Shown here: one piece after another, positions 1 to 11,507 of the stretch
Numbering within the stretch: position 1 is the stretch's first letter
How the letters are laid out: each line of letters opens with the position of its first letter
Assembly: GCA_002914845.1 (NCBI GenBank)
Contig: JXTC01000010.1
Location: 1,081,280 to 1,145,279, forward strand
Reading direction: 5' to 3'
Source of the DNA: Trema orientale
Taxonomy: Eukaryota; Streptophyta; Magnoliopsida; Rosales; Cannabaceae
DNA length: 64,000 bases
The notes under the pieces: generated by a model
Told to the model about the DNA's origin: nothing
The model's input: the letters and a program-made list of their open reading frames with translations, nothing else
Database searches by the model: none
Made by a program: the position numbers and the translations under genes

Positions 1-222
1 AAAATGGAGGGAGGGGGAGGAAATAAAATGCATTATCCTCGACTAGTGGTGGAATCTATAAGCATCCATATACAGAACGAACATAAACATAGCATATCAA
101 AAAACGTACTACTCAAACTACAATACACGGACTTAGAGTAAAACCAGCAATCTCAGAATGCAAAAGTTCCACTCTTAAGCCTATTACAAGTTAAATTCAA
201 AATTTAAGGTGCCGCAGAGTGC

Positions 223-300
223 ACAGGTTAACTTTCATCTAGATTGGTTCCCACCTCTTCCACAGGTTAACTTTCATCTAGATTGGTTCCCACCTCTTCC
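223..300. repeat. NAF1: 39-bp direct tandem duplication over the NAF1 stop codon
   Basis: Two identical, abutting 39-bp units occupy 223-261 and 262-300. The unit encodes the last residues of the RGG tail, the TGA stop and the first bases after it. Because the unit carries its own stop, the first stop met on the minus strand (274-276) ends translation and the other copy lies in the 3' UTR. Confidence 0.95.
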
Positions 301-3300
301 ACGTGAAAAACGACCACCCCCTCGACGATATGGTTTTCTTCCACAGCCAGGGGCACCTACACTGAACTGCTGTGAAGCTTCATTATTTCCTGGAATCCCT
401 CCAGACTGTGGCGCATTAAAAATCTGTCCGATGTGTAATCCATTTGAAACTGTTCCTTGTTCTCCGGCATGTAAGGTCGGTTGAGAAGGTTGACCTTGTA
501 AGCCAATCCCAAATGCTGCTTGGTTGAAGCCATTTTGACCCGCAAGTCCTTGTGCATACCTGGATCCTGTTAAGGGATTCGATTGCTCACCTGGTAGCAG
601 AGTAGCAGAAAGAAACCTCTGGCTAGGCTCAACCTGCTGGGGAAAAGGTAGTACATTCGGCATTGGCATTTGAAAAGGAAACTGCTGAGAGTTCTGTGGG
701 AGCCACGGCACACCATAAGTTGGAAAGCCGCCCGGCAAAAAAGCACCTTGTGGCTGTTGAAATGGCACATTCCCCCAAACTCCACTTGAAGGTGGGTTAA
801 AACAAGCTGTTTGTGAAATGGGTGGAAGTTGTGGAACTAAACCTGCCCCACTAACCAAACCTTGTCCTAGAGCAAAAAAGGTTGAACTATTTCCATTATC
901 AGCCAATGCAGAAAGTGGTGACAGATGATGCTGGTGTTGATTGGGTGGTACATGACCTGCATCTATTGGTGCCTGCTGGGGTAAATATTGACTATTTTTC
1001 CATGGTTCAACTCTATTTTTAACCTTCTTTTTGTCATTCTTGTTGTTCCTAGGTTTCTGGTCATCCGTGCCTCTTTTTGTCATTTTTTGAATTCTCTTGT
1101 ACTCGGCCTCTTTCTCATCGTCAGAAAACTCTGCTTCATCTGACACCTCTTCATCATTAGCCCCAGATGCATCATATCCCTTCTTGTAAACATCCTTGTT
1201 ATGAAGCACATGACTAGCAAACTCTGGAACAAAAGAGACTGAAGTGCCGGCATGTATCCCAGTAGGAACTTCACTTTCTGAATTGTATCTCACCACATAG
1301 TAAGGGTTTTTGACAGGTCCAAAGATTTCATCCACCAACCCCAATGGAGATCTGCTTTCAGTTATCCATAGAATAGAACCATCATTTAGAGGGTCATGCT
1401 TCTCAATCCCTTCTACAATAACTTGGGTACCAAGTATCTGTCAGATTGCAAACAACAGTAAGAAATCAATGCAGCCACAAATAAGAAGAGAAAAATACAA
1501 CTGCTAAAATGACAGTAGGTAAAAGCAATAAGATATCATGTAACAGTCTATCAGTGTTTGTACTACAATTTTAAGACCATGTTTGATTTGGTGGAATGAG
1601 CTTTGGAATGGAAAGCTCATTCCAATGTTTGGTTTGTATTTTAGGCAAAGGAATTGGAATGATTATTCAACCAAGTGATAGAATGTCAATTCCTTCCAAA
1701 AAACTTTGCAATCATGATTCCAAAACTTATTAAATTGTTTAAACCTGAACTTTCTTTTTTTGCCCCACAAGGATACCAAAAAGTATGGAGATTTTTGTCA
1801 ATGTAATATCTATTCTATTCCATTCCACTAGTTCAAACAAATAATGGAATATCATTTTTATTCCATTCTAATTCCATTCCATTACAATGCTCATTACCAT
1901 TCTTATTCCATTCCAACGAACCAAACATGACGGTTATTCCTCTAGGTGTTCATGGTTTTTCTCGAGCTTACCGATAAAACAACTCCCACAGGCAACATGT
2001 GATGATGTGGTTGCAAGGTGGCATCCAGTGGAGGAACTGAAGGGGGAACCTACAAAATGCAACACAATTTGATCAGAATTAATATAATGCAGTATATCCT
2101 GAACGATAGATTAAATCAGGATATGGATACACCAAGTATTGTGAATCACTGAGTCTAGTGACATTAGGGGGGGAAAAGATACAACAAAGTTTTTATTAGA
2201 TAGCAGGATCACATGATAAACAAAATCATACATTACAGAACCATGGCAAACATAGAATATTCTGCTCGGTTTCTCATTTTTCACATGCTTTAGGGAACTG
2301 AAGTCAGCTATAACAATAAAATACCCCAACTTAAATGACATCAGAAACTTGCAAACAAGCATCTGGCCTAATTCAGATTCGCTAGCTAAAAAGTAAAACC
2401 TGACCTCATGGAGGCCAACGCTCAGATCACAATGGCTACATAATCATATTCTTTTTTTTTCTCCCTTTCTTTTTTTCATTTTTTTGGATAAAAAGAACAT
2501 ACTATATTTAAGAAAGTAGAAGGTACAAAAAGATGATAAGTTATCATCTACGAATTAAAGCCAAAGAGACCAATCCCTAACTAAAACAGGAAAAGGGAAT
2601 TCCTCAAAGTCTTTTGTATCATATACCCTCAAAGCAACCCAAAATGTCACTCTGTCCCAAATACAAATAACATCTACATCCCCTTTCACATCTTCAAAAA
2701 TTCTATCATTCCTTTCCAACCAAAGTGACCAGCAAATTGCGAATGCAGCCACATTCCCTTCTTCCTTCTAGCACCACTACCACCAAAGCTTGACAAATGC
2801 TGAAAAAATGTATTGACATTTTAACGGCCAGACCCAAGATACACCAAATTCCAAAAGCATCTTCAACCAAATTGCTGAAGCAAAAGAACAATGCAAAAAT
2901 AAATGGTCTCGTACCTCGCCACTCCTACCACACATAACACACCATCTTGGCGACAAAAAAGAGAAAGGCACACGCCTTTTAGAAGAACCCCATGCGTATT
3001 TTACACAATCATAGTTGCTTATGAATTCAAATGAGCACAAATTCAATAATAGCAATTAAAAATAACGACAATTAAATTTCGTGTATGACAAAACAAGTAC
3101 TATGCAACCAATTAAATATTTTTTTTGAAAAAAGAAAAACCCTTCTTACCTCAAGCTCATTCTTGGACTTGATGGGTCCTCTCGTAGCACCACCACCATC
3201 CTCTTCTTCATCAGCCACATCGGCATCGCTCCAAGTAACCATTGCATCCCCATCATCATTGCCACCGCCGTTGTCATCATCGTCGTCGTTGTCATTAACA

Positions 3301-3950
3301 TTATTTTCAATGTCATCATGAGTCTGGCCTACCATGTCTGGCCCATCAGCATCGCTTAGTTCACCCTCTTCTACTTCACTTGCCTCCTTAAACTTTCTCT
3401 CAACTTCCACCTTCACATTGTCTTTCTCCTCCTTTTCTTTTTCTTCATCCTCTACCTGATCATTATCATGCTCATCATCTTCACTAGAGCTAGAACTAGA
3501 AGAAGAAGAAGATGATGATATACTTTCACCCTCAGACTCTGAACTTTCACTCTCATCCTCATCACTCATCCTTTCACTTTTTACACCGTTTTCATCCATT
3601 AATTCACTCTTCACATCAGTCTCACCACCAACAACTGACTTTTCGGACCTGCCAATCAAACTAACCTTTCCCAGCTCCTCCTCAATCAAACAATTTAAAT
3701 TTCTAGGCATTTCACACTCCCTTTCTGCCACCTTCACATTAAAATGCGACCCACAATCAATTGGCTTAGACCCAACAACATTTGAGTCAGACTGATTAAT
3801 AGCCTGTTCTTGAACATCAGTTTCTCTGCAAGAATCTACTTCAAGACCATCAATCTTAACCATTGCTCCATCAACCATATTTGGGTTTGGAATGTCCTCA
3901 AACCAGTTCTTTATAGAATCAAAATCAAGGAACGAGTCAGTAAATGACAT
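274..3950 (-). CDS. NAF1: NAF1, H/ACA ribonucleoprotein assembly factor
   Basis: NAF1 is a nuclear chaperone that binds the dyskerin-type core during H/ACA snoRNP assembly and is later replaced by GAR1. Three coding exons fit on the minus strand: 3950-3150, 2049-1972 and 1437-274, joined in phase 0 at canonical GT-AG sites, giving 680 residues. Exon 1 is acidic, with a long serine run followed by Glu/Asp-rich sequence (residues about 150-250). The Gar1/Naf1 RNA-binding core spans the small exon and the start of exon 3 (about 268-370); recognisable pieces are LPVGVV, GTQVIVEG, GSILWITESR and PLGLVDEIFGPVKNPYYVVRY. The C-terminus is Gln/Pro/Gly-rich and ends in an RGG-type tail. ATG 3950 is the first internal ATG; an in-frame stop lies just upstream unless a leader exon is spliced on (see 5696-5830). 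Introns carry a MITE and a LINE remnant. Identity is secure; the N-terminus is not. Confidence 0.93.
1577..1931. mobile_element. MITE in NAF1 intron 2
   Basis: A 355-bp stretch with inverted termini (CCATGTTTGATT... at the left; the reverse complement of the right end reads GTCATGTTTGGTTCG). The interior is rich in imperfect copies of GGAATG/CATTCC, so both arms can pair. It lies entirely in the intron and ends about 40 bp before the 78-bp exon. 'Tourist-like' is a guess; I did not identify a clear target duplication. Confidence 0.7.
2448..3010 (-). mobile_element. LINE (L1-type) 3' remnant in NAF1 intron 1
   Basis: Minus-strand translations in two frames carry the zinc-binding region found after plant LINE reverse transcriptases: CVMCGRSGEVRDHLFLHCSF, then AICWSLWLERNDRIFEDV. 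The frames are broken by small indels, so it is dead. On the plus strand it is preceded by a T-rich tract (about 2448-2486), consistent with a poly(A) tail at the element's 3' end. It is in the same orientation as NAF1. Confidence 0.85.
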
Positions 3951-5695
3951 ATGTTCTGTCAAGCGCTATGAAATTTTGAGATGGCCACTCCAAGATGCAC
4001 TAATACAATAGAACCAGCTCCCTGAAAGTGCGTGAGAAACTACGTATTAGTATAAATACAATGATATCAACAAACAGTAATAATGAAAAACTGATGGAAC
4101 CTGCACACAAAAAAAAAACCAGAACACAGCCACACACACAAAACCAGAGATGGAGCCGGAAGATAGCTACACCTATTATTTCATATTCACATGAAGAGTA
4201 CAGAAGAGAAGAGAATGGCAAGAAAACCAGTAAAACTAAAGGCAAAGTCCACCCTAGAGCAGCAGCTCCAACCCCAAATTCACCCACTCATGTTCTAACC
4301 TACTCTAAAACCACCCTTCACTCATGTATGCAACCCCCCCAATTTCTCCCCACCGCTGTTAGTAAAAGACCAAAACACCAGTCCACAAGTCAACTCTCTC
4401 CCCAATTACTTAAATCTCCTCTCCATTTACTGCAGTCCCCTTTCTACCCCTCCTAGCATAAGTAAAACGTATGGGTGGCTTATCAAAAACACATGATTAA
4501 AACTGAATATTATTGAGTGGGTTGCTCTTTTTGAACCTAGTATTTTCTATTAGTGGGAATGAACTACGTAACACAATCCAAACAGAATCGTACTTATAAA
4601 TTTGGAGAAAAAGGGACCAATTCCACCAATTTGTTGCTATAAGCTCCTTGGAAACTACCTCGTAATTAAAACATTTTCAAGGGAAAAATGTATCAGAATG
4701 TAATGAAACATGGGTCATCTGCCTCCAAAGCACTAAGGATAGGCAAGGTCAAAAGCTGATCAAAAGTAAGTTTAAAGAAACAATATAACAACTCTTCAAT
4801 ATGCATGGAAAAATACAGATAGTAATCTTATCTAACAGCATTCAGGACTAAATAGTAGATAGCAACAATATCGTAAACATTAGGAACAGAATAAAAACAA
4901 TATATCATCACAAAATAATAACACATTAATCTTATCAACACGTCATTCAAGTGTGGATAGCAACCAATACACAGAAACTCAACTAGACTCCTCAAGTTTA
5001 GAAAAGGAACTATACTCCTCAACATTAGACATGTATATACACACATACACATTTAGATATGTCAGACAATTCCTGAGAATATACACACACATTTAGATAT
5101 GTCAGACAATTCCTGAGAGTATTTGTATGATATACTTCCTTTAAGTAGTTTTGGTCAACGAGAAAAAGTTAAACCACAGGAACAAGTACTACTGAGGTAA
5201 TATCCCTTGCTCTCTTCCACAGAATGCATGTTAGATTAGGTACCTTCAACGCATGGAAAACGACTCATCGACACGAATTGCTATTGTACTAGTGTTTGAG
5301 AGTCAGAATTCAGAAGTTTCTTTTCATTAATTGTTTAGGCAGCTTACTAGACAAGTATTATTCCCTATTCNCTCTACTTATCATATTATCTAACTCACAA
5401 GTTTATGTATCTGGCTGGCAGGTATTATGCCTATCATTCCATACTGTTGTAAGTGGCTCAGTAATATTTCTTTGATGCATAAAGGTGAGAAAGAAAATTT
5501 ATTTTATTTTTATCGATCATTTTTCTCTCTATGTCAACTTCTAGGGAACTGAAGAGAAATTTGAGAAGCATATAATAAAACCCAAAAAGCCCAAAACAAA
5601 CAAAGCTTTAACATCATTGGAAACCACAAAAAATCTAAGAAAAATCTGATTTAAATAAAAATAATAATAAAGAAAAGAAGGGTGAAAAGACTTAC
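3951..5695 (-). other. Probable NAF1 leader intron
   Basis: No convincing coding sequence. The left part is purine- and A-rich; the right part, from about 4590, is a dispersed repeat with further copies at 7437-8050, 8540-8995 and 9303-9490. A single undetermined base stands at 5371. Short ORFs here are not conserved between the repeat copies and are not called. Confidence 0.5.
4590..5490. repeat. Dispersed repeat, copy 1
   Basis: Closely matches 7437-8050 (from TAAATTTGGAGAAAA to the GCATGTTAGATTAGGTAC region) and then 8540-8995 (from GACTCATCGACACGAATTGC to the AATATTTCTTT region). Copy 2 differs by about 500 bp inserted between the two halves. Both are in the same orientation. No coding sequence or clear transposon termini are visible. 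Confidence 0.85.
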
Positions 5696-5830
5696 TAGGG
5701 TTGGTCGAGCGGAGAAATGGAGTGAGGAGACGACTGCTTATGGCCGGAAGTGTGTGCATAGAGACAGTACTTGCAGTCGCAGCTTAGGGATGTGGGAGAG
5801 GAGAACAAGGGTTTTGGGTTTTAGTCTTTT
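5696..5830 (-). other. Probable leader exon of NAF1 (5' UTR or alternative N-terminus)
   Basis: On the minus strand an exon-like stretch ends at 5696 with a strong GTAAGT donor. It could splice about 1.7 kb to the CATAG acceptor near 3966 or the GACAG acceptor near 3956, just before the NAF1 ATG. It holds an ATG at 5759 followed by 21 codons with several Ser/Arg/Leu residues. Splicing to the 3956 acceptor joins this short frame to NAF1 in frame (phase 1 to phase 1), which would lengthen the protein to about 703 residues. Splicing to 3966 leaves it as an upstream ORF. A telobox-like AACCCTA lies at the exon's 3' end and AAACCC motifs lie near its 5' end; such motifs are common in genes for ribosome biogenesis. 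The transcription start is not defined. Confidence 0.5.
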
Positions 5831-6780
5831 ACCCTTTTAGAATGAAATGAAGGGTTATTGGCACATTTAGTCCCTAGACTATGTAGGTCGTTATACTTTG
5901 GTTCATGTAGTTTTGATTTTGGCAATTATATCCCTTGATTTACACATTTGCAAGTGTCTTGAGTTCGTACACGAAAAAACTAATGAAAAGAGGAAAAAAA
6001 GTTGAGGTCCTATATCAGGCAAGGTTTTAAAGCATTAATATGGTTATTAGTTAGAAGTTCCATCACTGCACTTTATTGTCAAAGTTTCTGGACAGATATG
6101 GATGCTTTCATTCGCTATAAATAGAACAAGTAGAGAGAAACACAGTTGAACAATCTTAAAACAAAAAAAATTAATACTCTTTACCAACAAAGAGTAGTGA
6201 TCAATTGACATAAAGGTTTCCTAATTAAAGCAGAAGATGTAACACTAATTTAACTAGAAATGAAATCACTGAGAACAGACCACCTATGACCTCTATACTA
6301 TCAAGCAAAATCCAAGTCTTAACCATGTAGCTAAAACACACACACCCCCCGGACTCTAATCCCCTTAAACGAAGAATATCGGTATAATAAACAAAGAGAA
6401 TAAATGCAAATTTTGGAGAACTTCTACAACGCACCATAAGGATCAAACACATCTGGAAAAAAAAAAAAAAAAATGAAAACAAAGGTTGAATTCCAAGTGT
6501 CGAACCATAGAAAAGAAAATACAAGGAATCATCTCAGCCAGCTCAACAACAATTGATGACAGTTTATGTTAGACCTGCTCAGCTGGTTTACTATTTCCAG
6601 CTCATAATTAAACCTTATGAGCTCCAAGTGCCGGCTAATTGGTAAATAATGAAGATACGAGACTAACTGATAAAAACCCATCATTAATTGACGAAAGGCA
6701 ATGAGACCATTACTGAATCCATAAAGCTATAGTGAACATTCCAGTCCATTTTAATTAGAAGCCAAACCTGAGATTCAACT
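5831..6780. other. Spacer upstream of NAF1, no gene seen
   Basis: AT-rich, with A-runs and a CCCCCC tract near 6345. The stretch 5852-5960 resembles the reverse complement of about 11340-11455, so it is probably part of a dispersed MITE-like family. The NAF1 promoter presumably lies at the left edge, on the minus strand. Confidence 0.5.
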
Positions 6781-6789
6781 TGAAGAGGT

Positions 6790-7436
6790 ATTGGCGTGGA
6801 GCTTGAAGCCTTGAGCCGAGGGGAGAGAGAGAGAGCTTGCGTTCCGCCGAGAGAGCCGAGCTTGGCCGAGAGAGAGGGCGACGAAGCTCGGGGGGCGATG
6901 GAGCTTGAGCTCGACCCAACAGAGAGAGGGCGACGGAGCTGGGAACGGCTGAGACGAGGTGGCAGGCGCTGGCCGAGGGGAGAGCGAAGCTTCAGCGTGC
7001 TGTGCTGGCCGAGAGCGTCGACGAGAGTCTGGCCCCGAGAGAGATGACGACTGGCGACTGCTGAGAATGACGAGAGAGTGGCGGGCAGTGTGTGTCTGTG
7101 TGAGGAGTAGTGACCAACTGAGGGCGAGGTTGTTTAGTGATAACCTAGAGAGAGAAAATGGGCTGGGTATTTAGTTGGGCATAGGATTTTAATGGGCTAT
7201 TGTGGCTATTGATACAACTAAACTATATAAAATTTTTAACAAAATAACAAATATTTCGGGCGGTTCGTTTTAAAACCACCCAAATTTGGCCAAAATTGAA
7301 TTCTGAACCACACCAGTCGGTTTGATGATTTTTAAAACCATCACTAACCGTAGATGAAGAAAAATCACCGGTTTTAGTGCGATTCGGATTGGTGCGGGCA
7401 ATTTTTGCAGTGCACCGATTTTTTTGAAGACCTTAG
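6790..7436. mobile_element. GC-rich block, possible hAT-type element remnant
   Basis: The left part (about 6795-7150) is unusually GC/GA-rich for this window and has open frames on both strands without recognisable domains. The right part (about 7255-7436) has repeated CGGTT/CGGTTTG motifs and ends GCACCGATTTTTTTGAAG, resembling the ends of plant Ac/hAT-like elements. The dispersed repeat resumes right after it, as expected for an insertion. No matching left terminus or target duplication was found. Confidence 0.35.
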
Positions 7437-8995
7437 CTTGTAAATTTGGAGAAAATGGACCAATTTAGTCCATTTTTTTGCTATAAGCTCCTTGGAAACT
7501 ATCTCGTAATTAAAATATTTTCAAGGAAAAAGTGTATCAGAATGTAATGAAACATATGGGTCATTTGTCTCTAAAGTACTAAGAATAGGCAAGGTCAAAA
7601 GAAATAATATCGCAACTCTTCAATATGCGTGGAAAAATACAAATAGTAATCTTATCTAACAGTATTCAGGGCTAAATAGTACATAGCAACAACACTGTAA
7701 ACATTGGGAACAGAACAAAAACAATGTATCATCACAAAATAATAACATATTAATCTTATCAACACGGCATTCAAGTCTGGATAGCAACCAATACACAGAA
7801 ACTCAACTAAACTCCTCAAGTTTAGAAAAGGAACTATACTCCTCAACATTAGACATATATATATATATACACACATTTAGATATGTCAGACAGTTCCTGA
7901 GAGTACTTGTATGATATACTTCCTTTAAGTAGTTTGGTCAACGAGAAAAAGTAAAACCACAGAAACAAGTACTATTGAGGTAATATCCCTTGTCTCTTCC
8001 ACATAACGCATGTTAGATTAGGTACTTTCAACGCATAAATGAATACAGAACAAGGCTTTAAATATACATATATATACATAACTCCAATAAGAGGATAATT
8101 AGCTGCTCTTCTTTCTTTTTCTTTTTTTTCCCCCTCTTAGCTTGGTTTCCAAACCTGCTTTCTTGCTATTTTGCAATGCACAAACAATAGAGAGTTTTTT
8201 CTAGACCCTATTTACGACATTGCCCATTTATATGACTATTTGGGTGATTCTCCAATAAAATAAATTTGGACGGAAACCATTTTAAGCTCACAAATCAAGC
8301 ATGTTTATCTTTTGTATGCTTCAGAAATGAATATATTTAAGATACATGTTTTATAGCATGTCTTATAACAAAGGAGAAACTGAAGTAGAGGTACTTAGAT
8401 TATGAAAATTGGCACTAACTAGTCTAGTCTAGTCTAGACATGAGAGTTTCCTATAGTTCTATTGCTTATGGACTTGATGGTGTAAGTAATTCTCCTTTGT
8501 TTGTGAAATTAGTCACTTTCATTTTCCTCCTGTTGGTATAAAAAATGACTCATCGACACGAATTGCTATTGTACTAGTGTTTCTATTGCTTAGATTATGA
8601 AAATTTTCACTAACTAGTCTAGTCTAGTCTAGACATGAGAGTTTCCTATAGTTCTATTGCTTATGGACTTGATGGTGTAAGTAATTCTCCTTTGTTTGTG
8701 AAATTAGTCACTTTCATTTTCCTCCTGTTGGTATAAAAAATGACTCATCGACACGAATTGCTATTGTACTAGTGTTTCAGAGTCAGAATTAAGAAGTTTC
8801 TTTTCATTAATTGTTTAGGCAGCTTACTAGACAAGTTTAATTCTCTATTCTGACCCCACTAAAAAAGAAAACTCACTCTACTTATCATATTATCTAACTC
8901 ACAAGTTTATATAGCTGGCTGGCAGGTGTTATTCCTATCATTCTATGCTATTGTAAGTGGCTCAGTAATATTTCTTTAATGCACAAAGGTAAGAA
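7437..8995. repeat. Dispersed repeat, copy 2, with internal expansion
   Basis: 7437-8050 and 8540-8995 match the two halves of the repeat at 4590-5490. The intervening 8050-8540 is specific to this copy and includes half of the 195-bp tandem duplication. A further fragment of the same repeat, with an ORF-like stretch on the minus strand, is at 9303-9490. Confidence 0.8.
8394..8783. repeat. 195-bp direct tandem duplication
   Basis: Two adjacent copies with a 195-bp offset, each starting CTTAGATTATGAAAATT, passing through a short AGTCT micro-repeat and TGGACTTGATGGTGTAAG, and ending near the CTAGTGTTT motif. The copies are almost identical, so the duplication is recent. Confidence 0.9.
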
Positions 8996-9044
8996 AAAAA
9001 AAAAAAAAAATTTCAATTCAATTTTTCCATTCAAATGATCTTTT

Positions 9045-9303
9045 AGAATGTGTGTTTGTTTCAATAATTCAGTTTTTCCATTCAAATGGTCCTACCAAAA
9101 AGTTAACCATTGGAATGGTTTTTTTGTGTCTTGAATGAGAATGGTGGGGGAGAGGTGTTTTTGAATGGTCCATTCCAATGCTCCCATTCTAATTACAACA
9201 CATTCCATTATTTTTTCCATTCAAATGTCTCCTATTCTAATTATAACACATTCTGCAATTTCTATTCAAATACATACATTCAAATAGGCGAACCAAACGA
9301 GTC
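9045..9303. mobile_element. MITE related to the one at 1577-1931
   Basis: Termini GTGTGTTTGTTTC (left) and the reverse complement of the right end, GGACTCGTTTGGTTCG, are inverted. The interior has several CATTCAAATG/CCATTCCAATG segments in both orientations. It is inserted beside a fragment of the dispersed repeat. Confidence 0.55.
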
Positions 9304-9490
9304 CAATAACACATTAATCTTATCAACACGTCATTCAAGTCTGGATTGCAACCAATACATAGAAACTTAACTAGACTCCTCAAGTTTAGAAAAGGACCTA
9401 TACTCCTCAACATTAGACATATATATATATATATATACACATACATATTTAGACATGTCAGGCAGTTTTTGAGAGTACTTGTTGTTAGCT
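9303..9490. repeat. Dispersed repeat, fragment 3
   Basis: Matches the part of copies 1 and 2 containing AACACATTAATCTTATCAAC and the GACTCCTCAAGTTTAG region, including the nearby TA-rich microsatellite. It is truncated on both sides. Confidence 0.8.
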
Positions 9491-9909
9491 CAACATTGCC
9501 AACCCAAAAAGGGAGGTGAATTGGGTTTTAAAACTTTTTAAGAAACTTTTCAACTATATAAAACCGTAGACCACTCTTTTGAAACTTTTAAGCTAAATCA
9601 ACAATAGTACTAAATATATAACAGTAATACCAAGTCAATTACACGCTAAATATCAAACATACGATTAAATAATTTGCATTAAAGTAAAGAGTGCAGGGAT
9701 AGAGAAAATACAAACTCAGTTTTTACGAGGTTCGACAAATACGACGATTTACCTATGTTCCCGGCCCTCGGCAACTTGCTTTGAGCTTTCTACTATCAAA
9801 TCAAGATTGTGAACTTGGCCGACCCTTGTACAAATGGAGTGAATTCTTTTTAGGCTCACCTAATATTTACAATGGTCTTGAATCCGGCTCTATCATGTCT
9901 AACCACGGC

Positions 9910-10133
9910 TTGTTTAGACTTCGGTGCCAACCTCACCTACACGGATTGTTTAAATAATGGTGCCAATCTCGCTAACTCACGGGTTATTTAGACTCTGGTG
10001 ATAACCTTGCCTACACTCGGGTTGTTTAGACTCCAGTGGCAACCTCATCTAAATCGGGTTGTTTAGACTCCGGTGGTAACCTTACCTATACACGGATTGT
10101 TTATGACTCTGGTACCAACATCACATCACACTC
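9910..10133. repeat. Minisatellite, about six units of 37 bp
   Basis: Units begin TTGTTTAGACTC and contain GGTGNNAACCT followed by CACGG or TCGGG. Units are diverged and one has TTATTTAG. The array sits in a larger stretch (9490-10750) that looks repeat-derived, with a GAGGTTCGACAAATACGACG motif upstream that recurs in plant repeats, but I cannot assign a transposon class. Confidence 0.8.
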
Positions 10134-11507
10134 AATGGTTTTTCAATATAGGAGTGAACACACTCAAGAATTCTTCTCTTGAAAGTAATAAATACAATTT
10201 TGGCTTAGGAGATTTGAGAACAATGCACAATGAATACTCTAAGATTGGCTCAACATGATTTGAAACTTAATTCACTGTAGAAATAAGTTTTTGTACTTTG
10301 AAAGTAGTTAGATAACAATTTAGATTCGTACAAAGTCTTTTTCAAGTCTTAAAATAGCTTTTTATTTATAAGCTTGTATGAAAACAAGCCATTTATAGCC
10401 GCTAGACATAGTTTTTGCTATTTTCAATAGACTAAAAATGAGTTTTCGGTAGACCGAAAAAACTAGTTGTTGGTAGTACTTTTGCAACGGTCATATTTTT
10501 TTTTTTTTTGCTGTCATTTTTAGTAGACCGAAAATACTGTAGATAACCTTGCATACTGGAGTCACCGGAGACAACTATATTCGTGTCATCACTAGCCATC
10601 ACCCACCGCAGGTGTAACCTATCTTTCTGATGCCAATTGACGTATAGAAGTCAAGATAAATGTTCATTGAAGCTAACCTCTTCAACAGGTTCAAGAATAG
10701 TTTCTGACTTTTAGAGAATAAATGTCATTCATAAGAGCAAAACCATTACAAAGAGAGTTCTATGAGCTAAGCTCTGAAAATGTTCATCTTTGTGCAATAA
10801 AAGAGGCCTCTACACAAGATGACGGATTATTACAGAGGTAAAATGACCAAAAGAGACAATAAAAAAAGCAACATAAAGGACCCTGTTCTGGGCAGTCGAC
10901 CGGTAGCCCGTAAGTTCCTACATCAATATATATATATTTGGGGGATTGAATGTACAAATGAGATAGAAATAAGATGAGACTTCGGGTAAATGGCACATTT
11001 TTTTTTTGTTTCCATAGAAGGGCGTGAAATGTTTCTAATGTCTTAAGTAGCAGTGTTAAATGAGAAAAAATAATATAATTTAGAAAAATAATGAGATGTT
11101 GACAAGTGCACAATAAGTGTTTGCCAAATAAAGTATATGGACCGTTAGATAATAACCAACGATTAGGAATAAAAGATCTTACGAGATTTGGAAAAAAAGG
11201 TTCTAGTATAGCCTCTCTTATTAATAAAATAAAAAAACCAATAACATAATAACGAATAAAAGAGGGAAGTGAACAAGAACATCGTCAATTCTGGGTCGTT
11301 TTAATTGTTTTTCGTTATCAAATTTAACACATATTTTCAATCTAGACTCAATTGCTACAATGTATAAATTAAGGAATTTAATTGACAAAATCAAAACTAT
11401 AGGGTACAAATCATAATAACCAACATAGTTAAGGGACTAAAGGAGCCGATAACCCTTGGAGTGAAATAGCGTGCTCTCCTATATTCCATATGTTTATAAT
11501 ATTGGGG
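10134..11507. other. Repeat-derived spacer without a recognisable gene
   Basis: AT-rich with scattered ORFs lacking domains. Around 10430-10560 there are repeated GTAGACCGAAAA motifs. The segment 11340-11455 resembles the reverse complement of 5852-5960. Confidence 0.45.

Noticed and set aside
209..484. Plus-strand ORF of 91 codons
   Set aside because: It is the shadow of the NAF1 C-terminus and its tandem duplication on the other strand.
4828..5052. Minus-strand ORF repeated at 7652-7876 and 9237-9446
   Set aside because: The copies belong to the dispersed repeat; the frame starts at a TA microsatellite and resembles no protein I know. DNA-level repetition explains the similarity.
6796..7174. 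Two overlapping plus-strand ORFs rich in Glu and Arg
   Set aside because: They come from a GC/GA-rich repeat; no domain, no splice context, no conserved homologue recognised.
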